Assembly (NCBI RefSeq): GCF_011075055.1
Contig: NC_058154.1
Location: 5,443,501-5,507,500 of the forward strand
DNA from: Mangifera indica
Lineage: Eukaryota > Streptophyta > Magnoliopsida > Sapindales > Anacardiaceae
DNA length: 64,000 nucleotides
Direction of reading: 5' to 3'
Part shown: positions 1-11,358 of the stretch, piece after piece
Position numbering within the stretch: position 1 is the first letter of the stretch
How the letters are laid out: each line of letters begins with the position of its first letter
Notes under the pieces: model-generated
Told to the model about the DNA's origin: nothing
Database searches by the model: none
What the model saw: only the letters and a program-made list of their open reading frames with translations
Position numbers and translations under genes: made by a program

Positions 1-2403
1 GATTGTTTGATGTGTTTGGTGCTCATTGATTTCTAGGAACCTTTCCTATAACTTGTGTTGGGAAAATAGGGCCTGGGCCTCTATGCAATGCATGCGCGAG
101 GTCAAAAAAAACTCAGGCCAGCGAGACTTATGTAATGGGCAGAATAGCAAGGTATGTTACTCCTAAGAGTTACCTTGTTCAGCTTTGTGGTTGAAGTCTT
201 GTCTATCATGATTTGTATGATGCGATTTCTTTTGAAAAGGAGGTTTTTTGGACACTTATAGGATATGATACTCATGTCGTATTGTATGTTGCATTTATGC
301 TATAAAAGAGTACACTAATGTAATTAGTTAGAAGGGCAGAATTATTAGGTCCCAATGTCTGGAAACTTGCATAATTTAGTATTTCATAATTGCCCTGTTT
401 GTTTATCTAATTAAAAAAGTTCTGTTCATCAATGCCTATTCCATCTACATCTTCTCCACAACCCCCCCCCCAAAAAAAAAACCAAATTTTTTTTTAATGT
501 CAGGATTTATATCTTCATGGGTTTGATTCTAGTACACTGTTTCAATTTGCAATTTGTTTCACATTTTACTAATGTTAGGTTTTTGAGGATTGAATTTTAG
601 TACTACTTGAGCAGTCTAATCTTTCCTTTAAATAGGTGTTGCAAAGCTCATTCTTAGTATCTCTTCTAGTTGGATTGACTTGAAGGGAAGACAAAGTTTT
701 CCATCAGCAATTTTCTTTGGGAACATTGTTTTTCTCCCTTAAATTTGAAAGTGAAAAGATATGAGTGGGAATGGCTTTTTAGATTAAGTAAATTTATTTT
801 ATTTAACTAAAACTTCTATCTAGCTAGGACATTGCAGGAAGTTGTGAGATTGATAAATTTTTTTTCCTTAAGGTTTGAAGTGCATTCTATATATGCACAC
901 ATACAAAAATGTGAACTATTTAAAATTGATATAATTGCTGTGGCATGGTAGGCTGTTGTAGCTCTAAAGGACCAAGATGAGGAGTTGGTTTGATATCAAA
1001 TATTTTTTTCATCTGAATCAAAAGGATCTGAGACAGTATTGGAATCCTTTAGGAGAAAAGGGGAAAGCATTTTCAAATGTTTGCAAAAAACAGAAATATT
1101 TTATTAGACATTTGTCAATCAGCTTTTAAGTACAGTTAAGTTTCCCAATTGTTTCTAGTGAGTTTTGCCTTGAGCTTTAAATTCTAGAGTTGAGGCAAAT
1201 AGTATGACCTTCATTTTTTGTCAATGGGTCAGAGTCTCAGATCCCATAGTGTCAGCCACCTACATGTGATATCCCGACTGCTAAAGTGTGTGGGGTCTGG
1301 CAGTTACTACCTTGTTTGACCATAATGTACTTACTGGGGGATTCTAAGTCAACAATGGAAAAAAAGGGTTTTCCTTTAGGTTTGAAACATCTTTATAAGA
1401 ATTCTTTATACAGGAGAGTAAACCTTCTATCCAAAATTTGTGAAAGCGTTGTTCTAAAGGGTTAATTCTACCACATATTTTAGAACCTAAGTGCTGTAGC
1501 CTGGTGGGCTGCTGTTGGAAGGGTTCCAACAAACTTTTCTGAATGAGTTATGTTTAATCGTTAATTAATTAGTTTTGTAGACAGTGATAATCTTCCCTCG
1601 ATTATCTTTTAAGGAAGAGGGAGAAAACTTGTTCGATTCCTTCCATATGTCTTTGGACTTTGATAAGACATATATAGAAGGTCTTGGAAAATCCTTAGAA
1701 CTTCTTGAACTGTTTTTGCAACACGTGCTCCACACTATCCACAGATTCTCTACAAGTTAATCCCAATAAGAGCTTCAAGCTTTCCAAAAATTATCTTGAT
1801 TTTGTGATTAACATTTCATTTGTCTGTGTTTTCTTGAAAAAAATACACTTCACAGAATTTCTTTTGTACACAACTTTGATTTGATTAACATTTATTGTTA
1901 GAAAGTCGCAGAAGCAGTGCAATTCTTGTGATGGTGAGAGACCTACATAATTGGTTTGACTTGTGTAGTGTTGATGTGGGGATGCCTTATTTTTTGTTGA
2001 AGCTGGAGTTCATTTTTTCATATTACAAAGGATGGATATATATATATATATATATTTAAAAATAAAAGAGAGAGAATATATATATATATAAAAGAGAGAG
2101 TGTGTATATCTATATATATAAAAATATAAAAGAGAGAGAGAACATTAAATCATCTAAATTAAATGAATTTGAGAAACACATAGATGCATTGTGAATTTTT
2201 TGACTTGGGATGCATTTGCTTGCTATGACTTGACACAATGTGATATGACACACAAAATATCGGAGCATTGATTCTGGAATTTTGAGTTTATGAAAACAAT
2301 TGAAGGTTGCAGGATATATCTGAAGTGAACATTTCCCTATTGTAGATTACAGACAACACTATTATTATCTGAGGACTCTTTTTCCATATCCATCCACTTT
2401 CAG
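1..2403. other. Non-coding stretch upstream of first certain PHD-gene exon
   Basis: No convincing gene is seen here. The exon starting at 2404 needs an upstream exon ending with two bases of a codon, so most of this stretch is probably intron and 5' region of the PHD-finger gene, whose true start lies here or before the window. One candidate exon is 37-151 on +: it follows a TCTAG acceptor, stays open for 38 codons and ends at AAG before a gtatgt donor. It ends in phase 0, so another exon would be needed to join it to 2404. A short minus-strand open frame at 1344-1532 has no recognisable content. Confidence 0.4.
2036..2140. repeat. TA/AG microsatellite cluster
   Basis: Three blocks of (TA)n alternate with AAAAGAGAGAG-type runs over about 105 bp. 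It is a simple-sequence repeat, probably polymorphic in length, about 260 bp before the first certain exon of the PHD gene. Confidence 0.9.
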
Positions 2404-3373
2404 GTCATCAGAACTGGATCTGGTCTCAAACTTTACACCAAGTGCTTCAGTGTGTATCACTTCACAGAATAAGCGTCAGAGAAAAAAATCAAGAAAGTCT
2501 GTATTCTTTATTTTTGTCAGCATATTTTTTTTTGGTTCCATTTGGCATATTTCTTGTTCTGAATTTTCCCTTCAGTTTCTGGCATTTGAAAGATCTGCTT
2601 ATTGCTTTGAATATGTATCTAACATAGTCTTCATAATGATGCAAAATTTCAGATTGTTAGAAGCAGATTTGTACTTAAAGTCATCCTCCAAAAGTGCTTC
2701 AATGTCTAAGCTTTTAAAAAATAAGAGGCCATGGGAGCTAACAAGAAAGTTGGTACCCTTTCATATTGTTGGTGTTTATTTTTCGGTTTGGCATATCTTT
2801 GGGTTAAGATTTTGGCTTCCTTCTTGCAAGTTACTAATTTCTTTCTTTCTTTCATTGAGAAATAATATATGGAAGACATTAAAATTTTATTTTTTATAAC
2901 GTTTTTTTTTCTTTGTTTTGCTTGCAGGTCAGTATTTAATAGTTGGATTTTATTTATGTTCTTATATAGTTAGTTCCATCTGCATTGCTTTCAGGTCATC
3001 AAGACCAGGCTTGATCACAAAGTCATCCATGAGTGCTTCAGTGCATGCATCTCCGCTAAATAAGCATCCAAGGAAGATAATTAAAAAGTTTGTTGACTTT
3101 TTGGCTCTAGTTTTTTCCTTTTACTTTTTAACAGTCAAATGATCTTTTTTGTTCTGAAATTGCATGGAGGGCTTAAAGGTGTAGCATAACTAATATTTTC
3201 TTCTAATAGTTTTGCTGAATGTAAGATTTTATCAGTATATGTATTCCTTTTTTTCTCTATATAGTTCTGCACTTTTTCAGGTCAAGAAAATCAATGGTGA
3301 TCTCAAATCCCTTCCAGAGTCCTTTGGCTGCCAGTTCCTTCCCTGATACGAGTCAATGGCAGATAACAACCAA
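2404..3373 (+). repeat. Four tandemly duplicated, phase-symmetric exons
   Basis: Exons 2404-2496 (93 nt), 2653-2748 (96 nt), 2995-3087 (93 nt) and 3281-3373 (93 nt) all begin after the first base of a split codon and end two bases into one. Three carry the same AGTGCTTCA core, and all end in Lys/Arg-rich codons just before a GT donor. Copies one and three also start with the same GTCATCA; the fourth is the most diverged. The encoded peptides are about 31-32 residues with Ser-Ala-Ser cores and basic tails. Any subset can be skipped without shifting the frame. Confidence 0.8.
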
Positions 3374-6300
3374 GTTTGTATAATTTTGTATTATAACTTT
3401 GGTTAAAGTTATTCTTCTTTCAATTATTGGCTAATAATATCTTTTGTTATTTGGATTTCTATTATCTTCAGACACCAGGGGTTGCATAAATTGGTTTTCG
3501 AGGATAGAGGATTGCCAGATGGAACGGATTTAGGGTATAATGCATGTGGACAGGTTGAGCCAAGATCATGCATGCTTGTTTATTTTGGTTTCTTAATTTT
3601 CAGTAAGTGATTGACTCTTGTGGACAGAAATTGCTTGAGGGTTATAAGAATGGCTCTGCAATAATTTGTTGTTGCTGCAATTGTGAGGTGCTTTTTGTTG
3701 CTGATGGAATTTCATATTGCTCAAGTATTCCGTTATAGATATTGACTTTATTGAAGTTTTAACATGTAGGCCAGCTCCTCACAATTTGAAGCTCACGCAG
3801 GTTGGGCTTCTTGCAAAAAACCGTAAGTGTTTGTGAAGTTTTGTAACTTTATGAATCACCCTGTTATTGGTAAATATGTTTCAATTTGTGACTTTTTTTT
3901 TTCTTGACAGTTATGCATACACATCTAATGGGGTCTCTCTCCATGAATTGGCTATGTCTCTTTCAAAAGGTTGTAAGTTTCCTTCCATGTATAATGATGA
4001 CCTGTGCATCATTTGTGCAGATGGTGGGAATCTTTTGCTTTGTGATGGATGCCCGAGGGCCTTTCATAAAGGTAAATTCCTAATGCCTTGGGTATAAATT
4101 GAGTGTACATTTGTTTTACAATTGATCTAATCTTAACTCTTAAAATAAATATAGGTCCCTTTTTTCAGCTGGTTTATAGCTTATTTATGAGAAATCTTTT
4201 TTTAACAATTTAAGTAAAACATCATTTACTTCCCCACCCCAAGGTTTATGGTTGAAGTTTGTCATTGGGTTTATGTTTAGCAAGTAAAAATCCTATTCCT
4301 ATTTACCTTCACCACAATGTTGGACTTTTTTATGCTGTGCTTTCGTTCAATAAAAGTTTGCCTAAGCAACTGATGGGGTTTTAATAGTAAAATAATTGGT
4401 AGTAAACTTTTTACTGTTATATGTAGGGGAGGTGGGATACTCTGACTTAGTTCTTTTTCTTTAACTTTTGACACCACTCAGTAGCTCACCATTTAATGCA
4501 ATCCAATGGTTGAAAGTGTTGTTGAGTTTGCATCGAAATAAATACATCTTAACTAACTTTTTTTCAGTCATTATATTGAATTAAATTGAGGGCTATCAAA
4601 AGGTGTAAAAAATTTAAGGAAAAAAAAGCACATTATCTTGACCTATATATGCTTTTTCTTTTTATGTTTTTATAAATGATCATTTTGCCCCTTATACTGT
4701 TATGGCAATTTTGTTTAATTTTTGAGAAAGACAATTATGAATTTCTTTAAGTTATTTGTATTTCAATAATTCTTCAAGTACATTTTGATTTTATTTGTGC
4801 ACCTAGTATCTAAAGATATGTGGCATTCAGAAGACTATTAGTTGCCTCGCTAGATATGGACCTTCTGAGTTTATTTAATGAGCAATTCTATTGGTTCATG
4901 CAGAATGTGCATCTCTGTCAAGCATTCCTCAAGGTGATTGGTACTGCAACTATTGCCAGAGTACATTTGGGAGAGAAAAGGTTGTGGCACATAATGCCAA
5001 TGCTGTTGCAGCTGGAAGGATTTCTGGAATTGATCCTATTGATCAGATAGCCAAGAGATGTATTCAAATTGTCAAAAATGTAGAAGCGGAACTTAGTGGA
5101 TGTGTGCTATGCAGGTTGACACTTTCCACTAGGCTGAACTTTAGTACAGCTTTTTGACTGTCATGACTTTTTTATGTAGTTTATACCATGTTTCTGTAAA
5201 AATTTTGTGCTTTTTACAAATTATTGCTTTTTATGTGGCCATAGCTTACAATATTTGTATCTCTTTCTATACAGAGCTTGTGATTTTAGCAAATCAGGAT
5301 TTGGTCCACGCACAATTTTACTCTGTGATCAGGTACCTATCAGCTTCTCATATTTAGTTGTGCCTATGAGCTGTCAAGTGGTTTGAACTTGGATTGTCGG
5401 TTCTTCCCAAAAAAGAAAAAGTAAAATAAATTTTCAGTCTGACTTCTTGTTACGTGATGGATTAATATAACTGATTTGTACACTTTTATTTGTGCAGTGT
5501 GAGAAAGAATTTCATGTTGGGTGTTTGAAAAAGCATAAAATGGCAGATTTAAGGGTGCGTTAATAAATGATTATTATTTTACAGTTTGCCTGGAATTACA
5601 TGGTGTGCATGAATCCTTTATCCTGTACAATGGACATGAACTTCATTTATTAGACAAAAATATTGATATCGTCGCATCACAGGAACTGCCAGAAGGGAAG
5701 TGGTTTTGCTGCATGGATTGCAGTTGGATCAATTCTGTTTTGCAGAACTTATTGGTTCAGGAAGCTGAAAAGCTCTCTGATTCTGATTTGAATGCTGTGA
5801 AGAAGAAGTATTCAGAAAAAGGTGTTCATATTGATAGTAATATTGATGTAAGATGGAGGCTTCTAAGTGGAAAAGCTACAACTCCTGAAACTCGGTTCTT
5901 GCTTTCACAAGCTGTTGCAATCTTCCATGTAAGTATTGGCCGTGCCGTTTCTAGTGTCAAGAGCCTAGAGTGGAATAAGGCTATGACACTAGGCATATCA
6001 TATCTTCTTCTTCTTCTTTTTTAAGAATGGTTTTAAACTTTTATCTTTCTTTTAAACCTAGAATAACTAAATTTAGGTTGAAGTCTGATATAAATCTTAG
6101 GAGAATCACACTTCAAAGTTAGTTTTTGAAATTGGAGAGCCTACAGTTATATAAATCTCACGCTAGTTACTTATATTTTACAGTGTGTGATCTAAGTTTC
6201 ATACTTTATATTTGGGATTTTAATATATTATCACGCTGTGCAAACCTCGTGTCCATATCGTTTGGGTGTGCAATAGTTTCTTGCTAGCCTTGGACAAACA

Positions 6301-8949
6301 CTACAATATCGGTGTCACCACTTGTGCCACGTGATTGCAACTGAGGGACGTGATGATAATTTTAATATTAAATGATATGAATTTTAGTAAAACCACACTT
6401 CAAAAACTAACTGTTAAGATTGGAGAGTCCAAAACTATATAAATTACACACTAGAAGTTCATACTTTTCAATATAAGATCCAAATCTCACATCTTGCACT
6501 TGGAATCTTAACAAACTTATATCTAAACAAATAATTTTTAGGTTAATTAAATAGGTGTTTCCCCTTCAAAAATCCCTTGAGGTTTCTAGAATAGCAAAAA
6601 TCCCTTTGTCGTTAAGTTTTGGCTGTTAAAATAAACAGCAGGAGGGCAATTAGGTATTCATTTTAACTTATAGTAGTTAGGTTTTAACAGGTCACTGATG
6701 GTTCACTAACAGCAAGGGGATTTTTGTTATTTGGACACCTAAGAGGGTTCAGTCATGAAATCTTTTACTAAACAATAAACTGTTTCATTCAAGTGGGCAA
6801 CTCATCCTCCAAAAGCCTCAGAACTTCAGGAATCTTCCAATAATAGTAAAACAAGGTTCATAACAATCACAACCAAAAATAAGGAATCAGAAAATATAGG
6901 AATGGGACTTTTAGCAAGAATAAATCAGTGCATCCATTGAAAGTCTAACTCCACCATAAATGTAGAATTGTTGATCCATCAAGGAAGCAAACAAATGATT
7001 TTACTTTCTGGGCTTTCCTGGTCTCAATGCGTGGACTCGTGGACATCAACTTATTTCATAAGTCATGGATCACCTTGTCACCCATTTGTGCAACATTAAT
7101 ATTGTGGAAGGAAATATCCATCATTATACTGGATCAATGACTGCTTTAAACTTCTTGTTTCCCTAAGCAAAATTTTCCCTAAGGCTATTTAGAGTGTGTC
7201 ATTATCAGTGATTTTTTTAATTGCAACCAGATTTCAAATAATGATAGTGGTCAATAAAAGTTTTTTTGTTTGTTTTAAATTAAAACAGGTAGTTATTTGG
7301 GCTTTGAATATCTCTCTTAACTAGTGAGTTCTCTCCCTTAAGATTTAATCACTTTCAAGTCTGTCTCTCAAATAGCTCAGTAAATTTTCACCTGGAAGGA
7401 AAGTTGAGTGTCCTTCTTGCCTATCGACCTACAATGCTGAAATCAATCACAGTGCATTTGCTAAAATTTGAATTGTAGTTAAATCTTTGAAGTAATTCTG
7501 AGATTAATAACTTTAGTGGTGACATAACTTAGTAGTGTATGCCTCCTAGTCATATGTGGATAAAAGAGGATATACTATATGCTTTATACAATTGAGTATT
7601 TTTCATTTATTTGTTTCAGGATTGCTTTGACCCTATAGTTGATTCACTAAGCGGACATGACCTTATTCCATCCATGGTTTATGGGTAAGCATATCATTGG
7701 TTTTGTTTTCTGGTCCACTTCTGCCAATCTATTTCTGTCAAGTTTAACTTGGTTGTCCCTTTCTTTTGTGTCTCTCAGAAGGAATTTAAGGGGTCAAGAA
7801 TTTGGGGGGATGTATTGTGCGGTACTGACTGTCAAGTAAGAAACGATCTTCTAATTGACCTCAGGGTTACTCGTTTGCGAGAATATTGACAGTCTCGATC
7901 TTCTAATTGAACTAGGGGTTACTCATCTGCAAGAATATTGACAATCCCTTTTGCCACATTGCAGTTCATCTGTTGTATCAGCTGGAATACTACGAGTTTT
8001 TGGTCAAGAAGTTGCAGAGCTTCCTTTGGTTGCGACAAGTAAAGTAAATCATGGCAAGGTGAGACTTATAGTACTAACTTATTTTGGTTATTGGCCTCTT
8101 TAATCAAAATTATTTTATAGATAGTCTTGTAGTCTCCAAGAAGATGCTATTTTTAAACTTTTACTTGATTTGATGGAATATTTAGATGTCATTCTTTTGT
8201 TTGTTCAAATTTTCTAAAATCTCTGATAATTAGATTCATAAGTGTTTTTCTAATTTGTCTGTCTTTTTAGTAACTGCCATATGAAGACATCATATTCTGC
8301 TCTGTCTTGCTGCTAAAATTTTCAATTTAAAATTGTGATTTTGGAAATCATGATTTTTGGTAATAATTTATTATTCATGAACTCATATCATGAATACTAG
8401 CAGTAGAGGAACATGCAAGTTGTGTATGTTCTAGATATTTTCTGGTAGATTTGGAAACACGGTTTTTGTACAGACCTTTTTTATATAATGTCATGTTCTC
8501 TTAGGATTTGAAGTAGTAGTGTCTTGAGGATTTTAACACTTTCATTACTCGTTGCCATACTAGCATAACGTTTATCAATCACTGCAACAGGGCTATTTTC
8601 AATTATTGTTCACCTGCATTGAGAAGCTGTTAGCATTCTTGCACGTGAAGACCATTGTTCTCCCAGCTGTCAAAGAAGCAGAATCCATATGGACTGATAA
8701 ATTTGGTTTCAAGTATATAGATTCAGAAAAGGTATGTTATTCAAGTCTTTCAACATATTTATTTTGCATCAGTCATCATTTTCTCTTACATAAAATAATG
8801 TGGTGGTTCAGCTTAGTATGTTCCGAAAAAGTTGCTCCCAGATGGTGACCTTTAAAGGAACATCCATGCTACAGAAAGCAGTTTCGGTGTGTGGAATTGT
8901 TAGTAGTACTGAGTCTGCAGAATGCATTAGTGGAGTTGAAGTGGAATGA
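2404..8949 (+). CDS. PHD-finger / GNAT acyltransferase-fold protein, At2g36720-type (5' end missing)
   Basis: Likely nuclear chromatin protein. Exons (+): 2404-2496, 2653-2748, 2995-3087, 3281-3373, 3472-3553, 3628-3687, 3770-3822, 3911-4071, 4904-5114, 5275-5332, 5498-5554, 5683-5928, 7620-7684, 7779-7835, 7965-8058, 8591-8731, 8812-8949 (stop TGA). All have AG/GT borders and matching phases, giving about 598 residues. The order is: four repeated basic, Ser-rich exons (1-125); a TDBD/Jas-like module ([15 protein letters not shown], then FEAHAGWAS, about 126-200); a C4HC3 PHD finger (LCIICADGG...[12 protein letters not shown]...WYCNYC, about 220-263); a second PHD-like Cys/His cluster (CVLCR...[12 protein letters not shown]...WFCCMDC, about 311-362); and a GNAT fold ([20 protein letters not shown], then HGKGYFQ, about 455-553). 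The layout matches the Arabidopsis IDM1/ROS4 superfamily, closest to At2g36720/At3g53680. Histone reading and acetyl transfer are inferred from family only. The start codon is not in the certain part of the window. Confidence 0.9.
6087..6514. mobile_element. TRIM-like small element with direct terminal repeats, in PHD-gene intron
   Basis: Two diverged direct copies of about 140 bp (about 6087-6230 and 6374-6514) flank about 140 bp of unrelated sequence in the 1.7-kb intron. Both copies carry the same ordered blocks: CACACTTCAAA, TTGGAGAG, CTATATAAAT or its variant, GATC(T/C)AA, and a final TTGGGATTTTAAT or its variant. Short direct terminal repeats with no coding space fit a terminal-repeat retrotransposon in miniature. 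No clear primer-binding site or target duplication was found. A local segmental duplication is the alternative. Confidence 0.5.
6553..6740. mobile_element. Short inverted-repeat (MITE-like) element in PHD-gene intron
   Basis: The left end AGGTGTTTCCCC and the right end (reverse complement AGGTGTCCAAATAAC) match at the tips, and further in both arms carry AATARCAAAAATCCC and then CTGTTAAAA. The arms are imperfect and the whole is about 190 bp. It has no coding content. A small foldback MITE is the simplest reading, but no convincing target duplication was found. Confidence 0.45.
7844..7948 (+). repeat. 52-bp tandem duplication inside PHD-gene intron
   Basis: CGATCTTCTAATTGA begins at 7844 and again at 7896. 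Both copies continue through GGTTACTC, a short variable stretch and AGAATATTGACA. The duplication sits just after the donor of exon 7779-7835 and just before the acceptor at 7964, so it lengthens the intron without touching exons. Confidence 0.85.
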
Positions 8950-10048
8950 AGCCCCAATTTTGGGGTGAAGGGGACTTGATTTCATTGTAGTTTTTTAAAA
9001 TGTATGTATATTATAACTTTAGATATTTGGCGTAGTATGTAAATGTGAAAGTTCATTTTAATTTGTTCATCTGCCATTACCAATTTAGCTGCAGTTGGCT
9101 TCTATTCATATTCTGCGTGTAGTTTAACAATTGATTAGCGAAATTCTAGGGATCAATACTATGAATAATATCGATAATATTTCCTTTTTATTGTCTCCAA
9201 AAACATACACTTGCCCATTCTGTGTTCATGGATTTCTGATGAAACCATTCACACCCCAATAAAAAAATAAAATAAATAAAGTAAATAAAAAATAAAAAAA
9301 TTGCAGGTTAGCTTTATAGACAATCTTATTCTTATGAAACAAGTAATTTCATAACTGAACTTACAAAAAGAAAAAAAATTCAAAACTGAAGAATTGGGTT
9401 GATCGGGTTTTGGTGGAGAGATTCAGCTCTGCCTACTAACCTAAAATTGGTATATAAATAGAGGTTGCTGATGAATTCAAGCGAGTTAACAATCATTCCA
9501 AACAGTGAAGAGGGCGGTCCCATGTAGTAATCAAAGTGATTTTCACCAGCAAAGAATTCCTCCTGCTTGGTTTTCACTCCGTTCGTGCGGGGAAATCCCT
9601 GCCTTTGCTCATAAAGATTTTGGAATTTAAAAAAAAAAAAAGAAAGGATTCTCTCTTTTGTGACCAAGAGTCCATCTCAAATACGATGTGGTAGGGTACA
9701 TGCAAAGAAGCTGAGAATCGGTTTCTCTGTTTCCGTGTGCAATTACCTTCTTTAAACGCCCCACAACTTTACTCTCAATTCAGCAAATTATTATTACAGA
9801 AGTAGCATAATTCCCTATTGCTTTCATCATCAATATAATACGTGCACTTCACTGTTTTTGCTTTCATAATAAAGTTTCATCACTCATCTTCTAATATTGA
9901 ATTCTCACCCATCTCTCCTTTGATGACTCATTCACCATCACTAACAGTTGAAGCTCTAGCCATCAGCTCACCATTGAGGCCCATACATTTTTTTACCTCC
10001 CAAGCCTATCATCATTCAAAATATAACCATACCTCACTCCCCTCGCTC
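8950..10048. other. 3' UTR of PHD gene and intergenic sequence
   Basis: The first 100-200 bases after the TGA are presumably the 3' UTR of the PHD gene. A-rich simple sequence follows at about 9255-9300. Apart from the weak minus-strand frame at 9380-9667, no gene is recognised. The right edge (10041-10048) is the left target-site copy of the hAT element. Confidence 0.5.
9380..9667 (-). other. Unrecognised minus-strand open frame, possible exon or gene fragment
   Basis: A 95-codon frame on - is free of stops. Its central part (KTKQEEFFAGENHFDYY, then MGPPSSLFG) is less A/T-driven than its surroundings and reads like protein. A possible acceptor (GAGCAAAG) precedes it, and TTTTAG before gttagtag could be a donor. 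No ATG in good context starts it, and a poly-T run lies near its beginning. I do not recognise the family. It may be an exon of an antisense gene, a gene fragment or chance. Confidence 0.25.
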
Positions 10049-10766
10049 TACTCCTGGCCACGGTTCATGAACTGACGGTTCACGGTTAAAAAAAATAAGA
10101 ACCTTAAACCGTCAATTCTAAAATCTTAAATTAAAATTGAAAATTTTAATTTTTTAATTACAATAATTGAAAGTTAAAAGAAGGGCTTGGAATTGGAAAG
10201 AATTTAATAAAATTTGAGAGAATTTGGAATTAGAAATAGAAATTGGAATTAATAAAAAATAAAGAAAAAATTTAATTAAATTTGAGAGAATTTGATTGAA
10301 AGATTGAGAGAGTATCAAGAATTGAAAGAATGAGAATGAGAGTAAATGAGAGAGTTTGAAGGATTGAGTGGAAGAGTTGAGAGATTGAATAGATATATAT
10401 AGGAAAAATTTTAAAAAGGAGGGGTGAAAGAAATTTAGAATTTTTGCAAGGGAGTGCAAAAATTCTGTAGAAAATCTAAAATATGCAGGGAGCCAAGTCC
10501 CCTGCATATTTGCAGGGAACCGTTGGTTCCTTTTTTTTCAATTTAAAAAAAAAAATTCAAAAATAAATTAAAATTTCTGGTTCAGATTATGTAAAACGCC
10601 GGTTTACCTGTCAGTTCATAAACCGCATGTGAACCGGCGGTTTCACGATTTAAAATTAGGTGAACCGAAACCGAACCGGTAAAATCTGGTTTCAATTTCG
10701 GTTTCAGTTTTATCTGGGCTAATTTCGGTCCGGTTCACGGGCCAAACTGGCCCGTGGCCAGGTCTG
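10049..10766. mobile_element. Non-autonomous hAT-type DNA transposon, 718 bp
   Basis: The ends are inverted: the left starts TACTCCTGGCCACGG and the right, reverse-complemented, starts CAGACCTGGCCACGG. The element is flanked by an 8-bp target duplication, CCTCGCTC at 10041-10048 and CCTTGCTC at 10767-10774 (7 of 8 identical), the length typical of hAT. Subterminal regions are full of GGTTCA/CCGGTT/AACCG motifs. The middle is an A/G-rich, GAATTTGAGAG-type low-complexity filler, so the minus-strand open frame at 10154-10507 is not a gene. There is no transposase; movement would need one from elsewhere. Confidence 0.85.
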
Positions 10767-10923
10767 CCTTGCTCTTTTTTATCTCAATACTATTAACCAT
10801 GACAATAAAAAACTCTGCCATTTCACTGTTTTCCATCATACTTGCTCACTCCTCCATCCACTCCACCCCCTAGAACAATTTTGAAGTCTATTCTCAATAA
10901 GGTTTTTTCTCTTAAGCTCTTTT

Positions 10924-11358
10924 CCCATTTCAAAATGGTAATTTATCGTAATAGAGTTTCTCTCATTCTGATTGTTGACTCCAAGGGTTTTGCAAATTTC
11001 GCTAGTGTGCAAAAGGCAATAGTTGTTTTTCAGACATTAGTCCCTCTAGGACCCTCATTATAATTAACTTTAGTACTTACAAGTTATTATCTTTGTAGAC
11101 AACCAAGTTTTGGGATTCATTTAACAATTCATACCTTTCTTGCTCATTTAATTTAAATCTAAAGATGGCAACGAGAAAGTGGTAGTACATATTAATAAGA
11201 AAAAATTAATATTTCAAGGCTAGGGTTATCTCAACACCATCATACCATGGAATGACAATGCTAATTCCACTGGAGGAACTCTTTATAGGGCTTACTTTAC
11301 CATAAAAACTCCTTATAGCGCTTTTGTTGCCATCTTTGCTCCAAATTTTTTATTTTTG
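10924..11358 (+). pseudogene. Pectinesterase (PME) pseudogene fragment
   Basis: Two pieces match the N-terminal catalytic region of plant pectinesterases of the PME8/15/53 type. The first piece reads LILIVDSKGFANFASVQKA, then after a frame change RTLIIINFSTYK (about 10965-11081). After a likely intron, the second reads EKVVVHINKKKLIFQG, a TAG stop at 11221-11223, GYLNTIIPWNDNANSTGGT and finally VAIFAPNF (up to 11358). The rest of the enzyme, including the catalytic Asp and Arg region, is absent. At least one frameshift (about 11035-11050) and one nonsense codon make it inactive. The functional family de-esterifies cell-wall pectin. The hAT element ends 158 bp upstream and may have inserted in the old 5' region. 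Confidence 0.8.

Noticed and set aside
2918..3142. 74-codon plus frame as a gene
   Set aside because: It contains one of the tandem PHD-gene exons (2995-3087) in a different frame context plus intron sequence.
5605..6024. 139-codon plus frame taken as a free-standing gene
   Set aside because: Its middle (5683-5928) is an ordinary exon of the PHD gene; the ends read into introns at good AG and GT sites.
6087..6514. Cassandra-type TRIM
   Set aside because: No 5S rRNA-like sequence is visible in either terminal repeat.
10154..10507. 117-codon minus frame
   Set aside because: Lies wholly in the A/G-rich low-complexity core of the hAT element.
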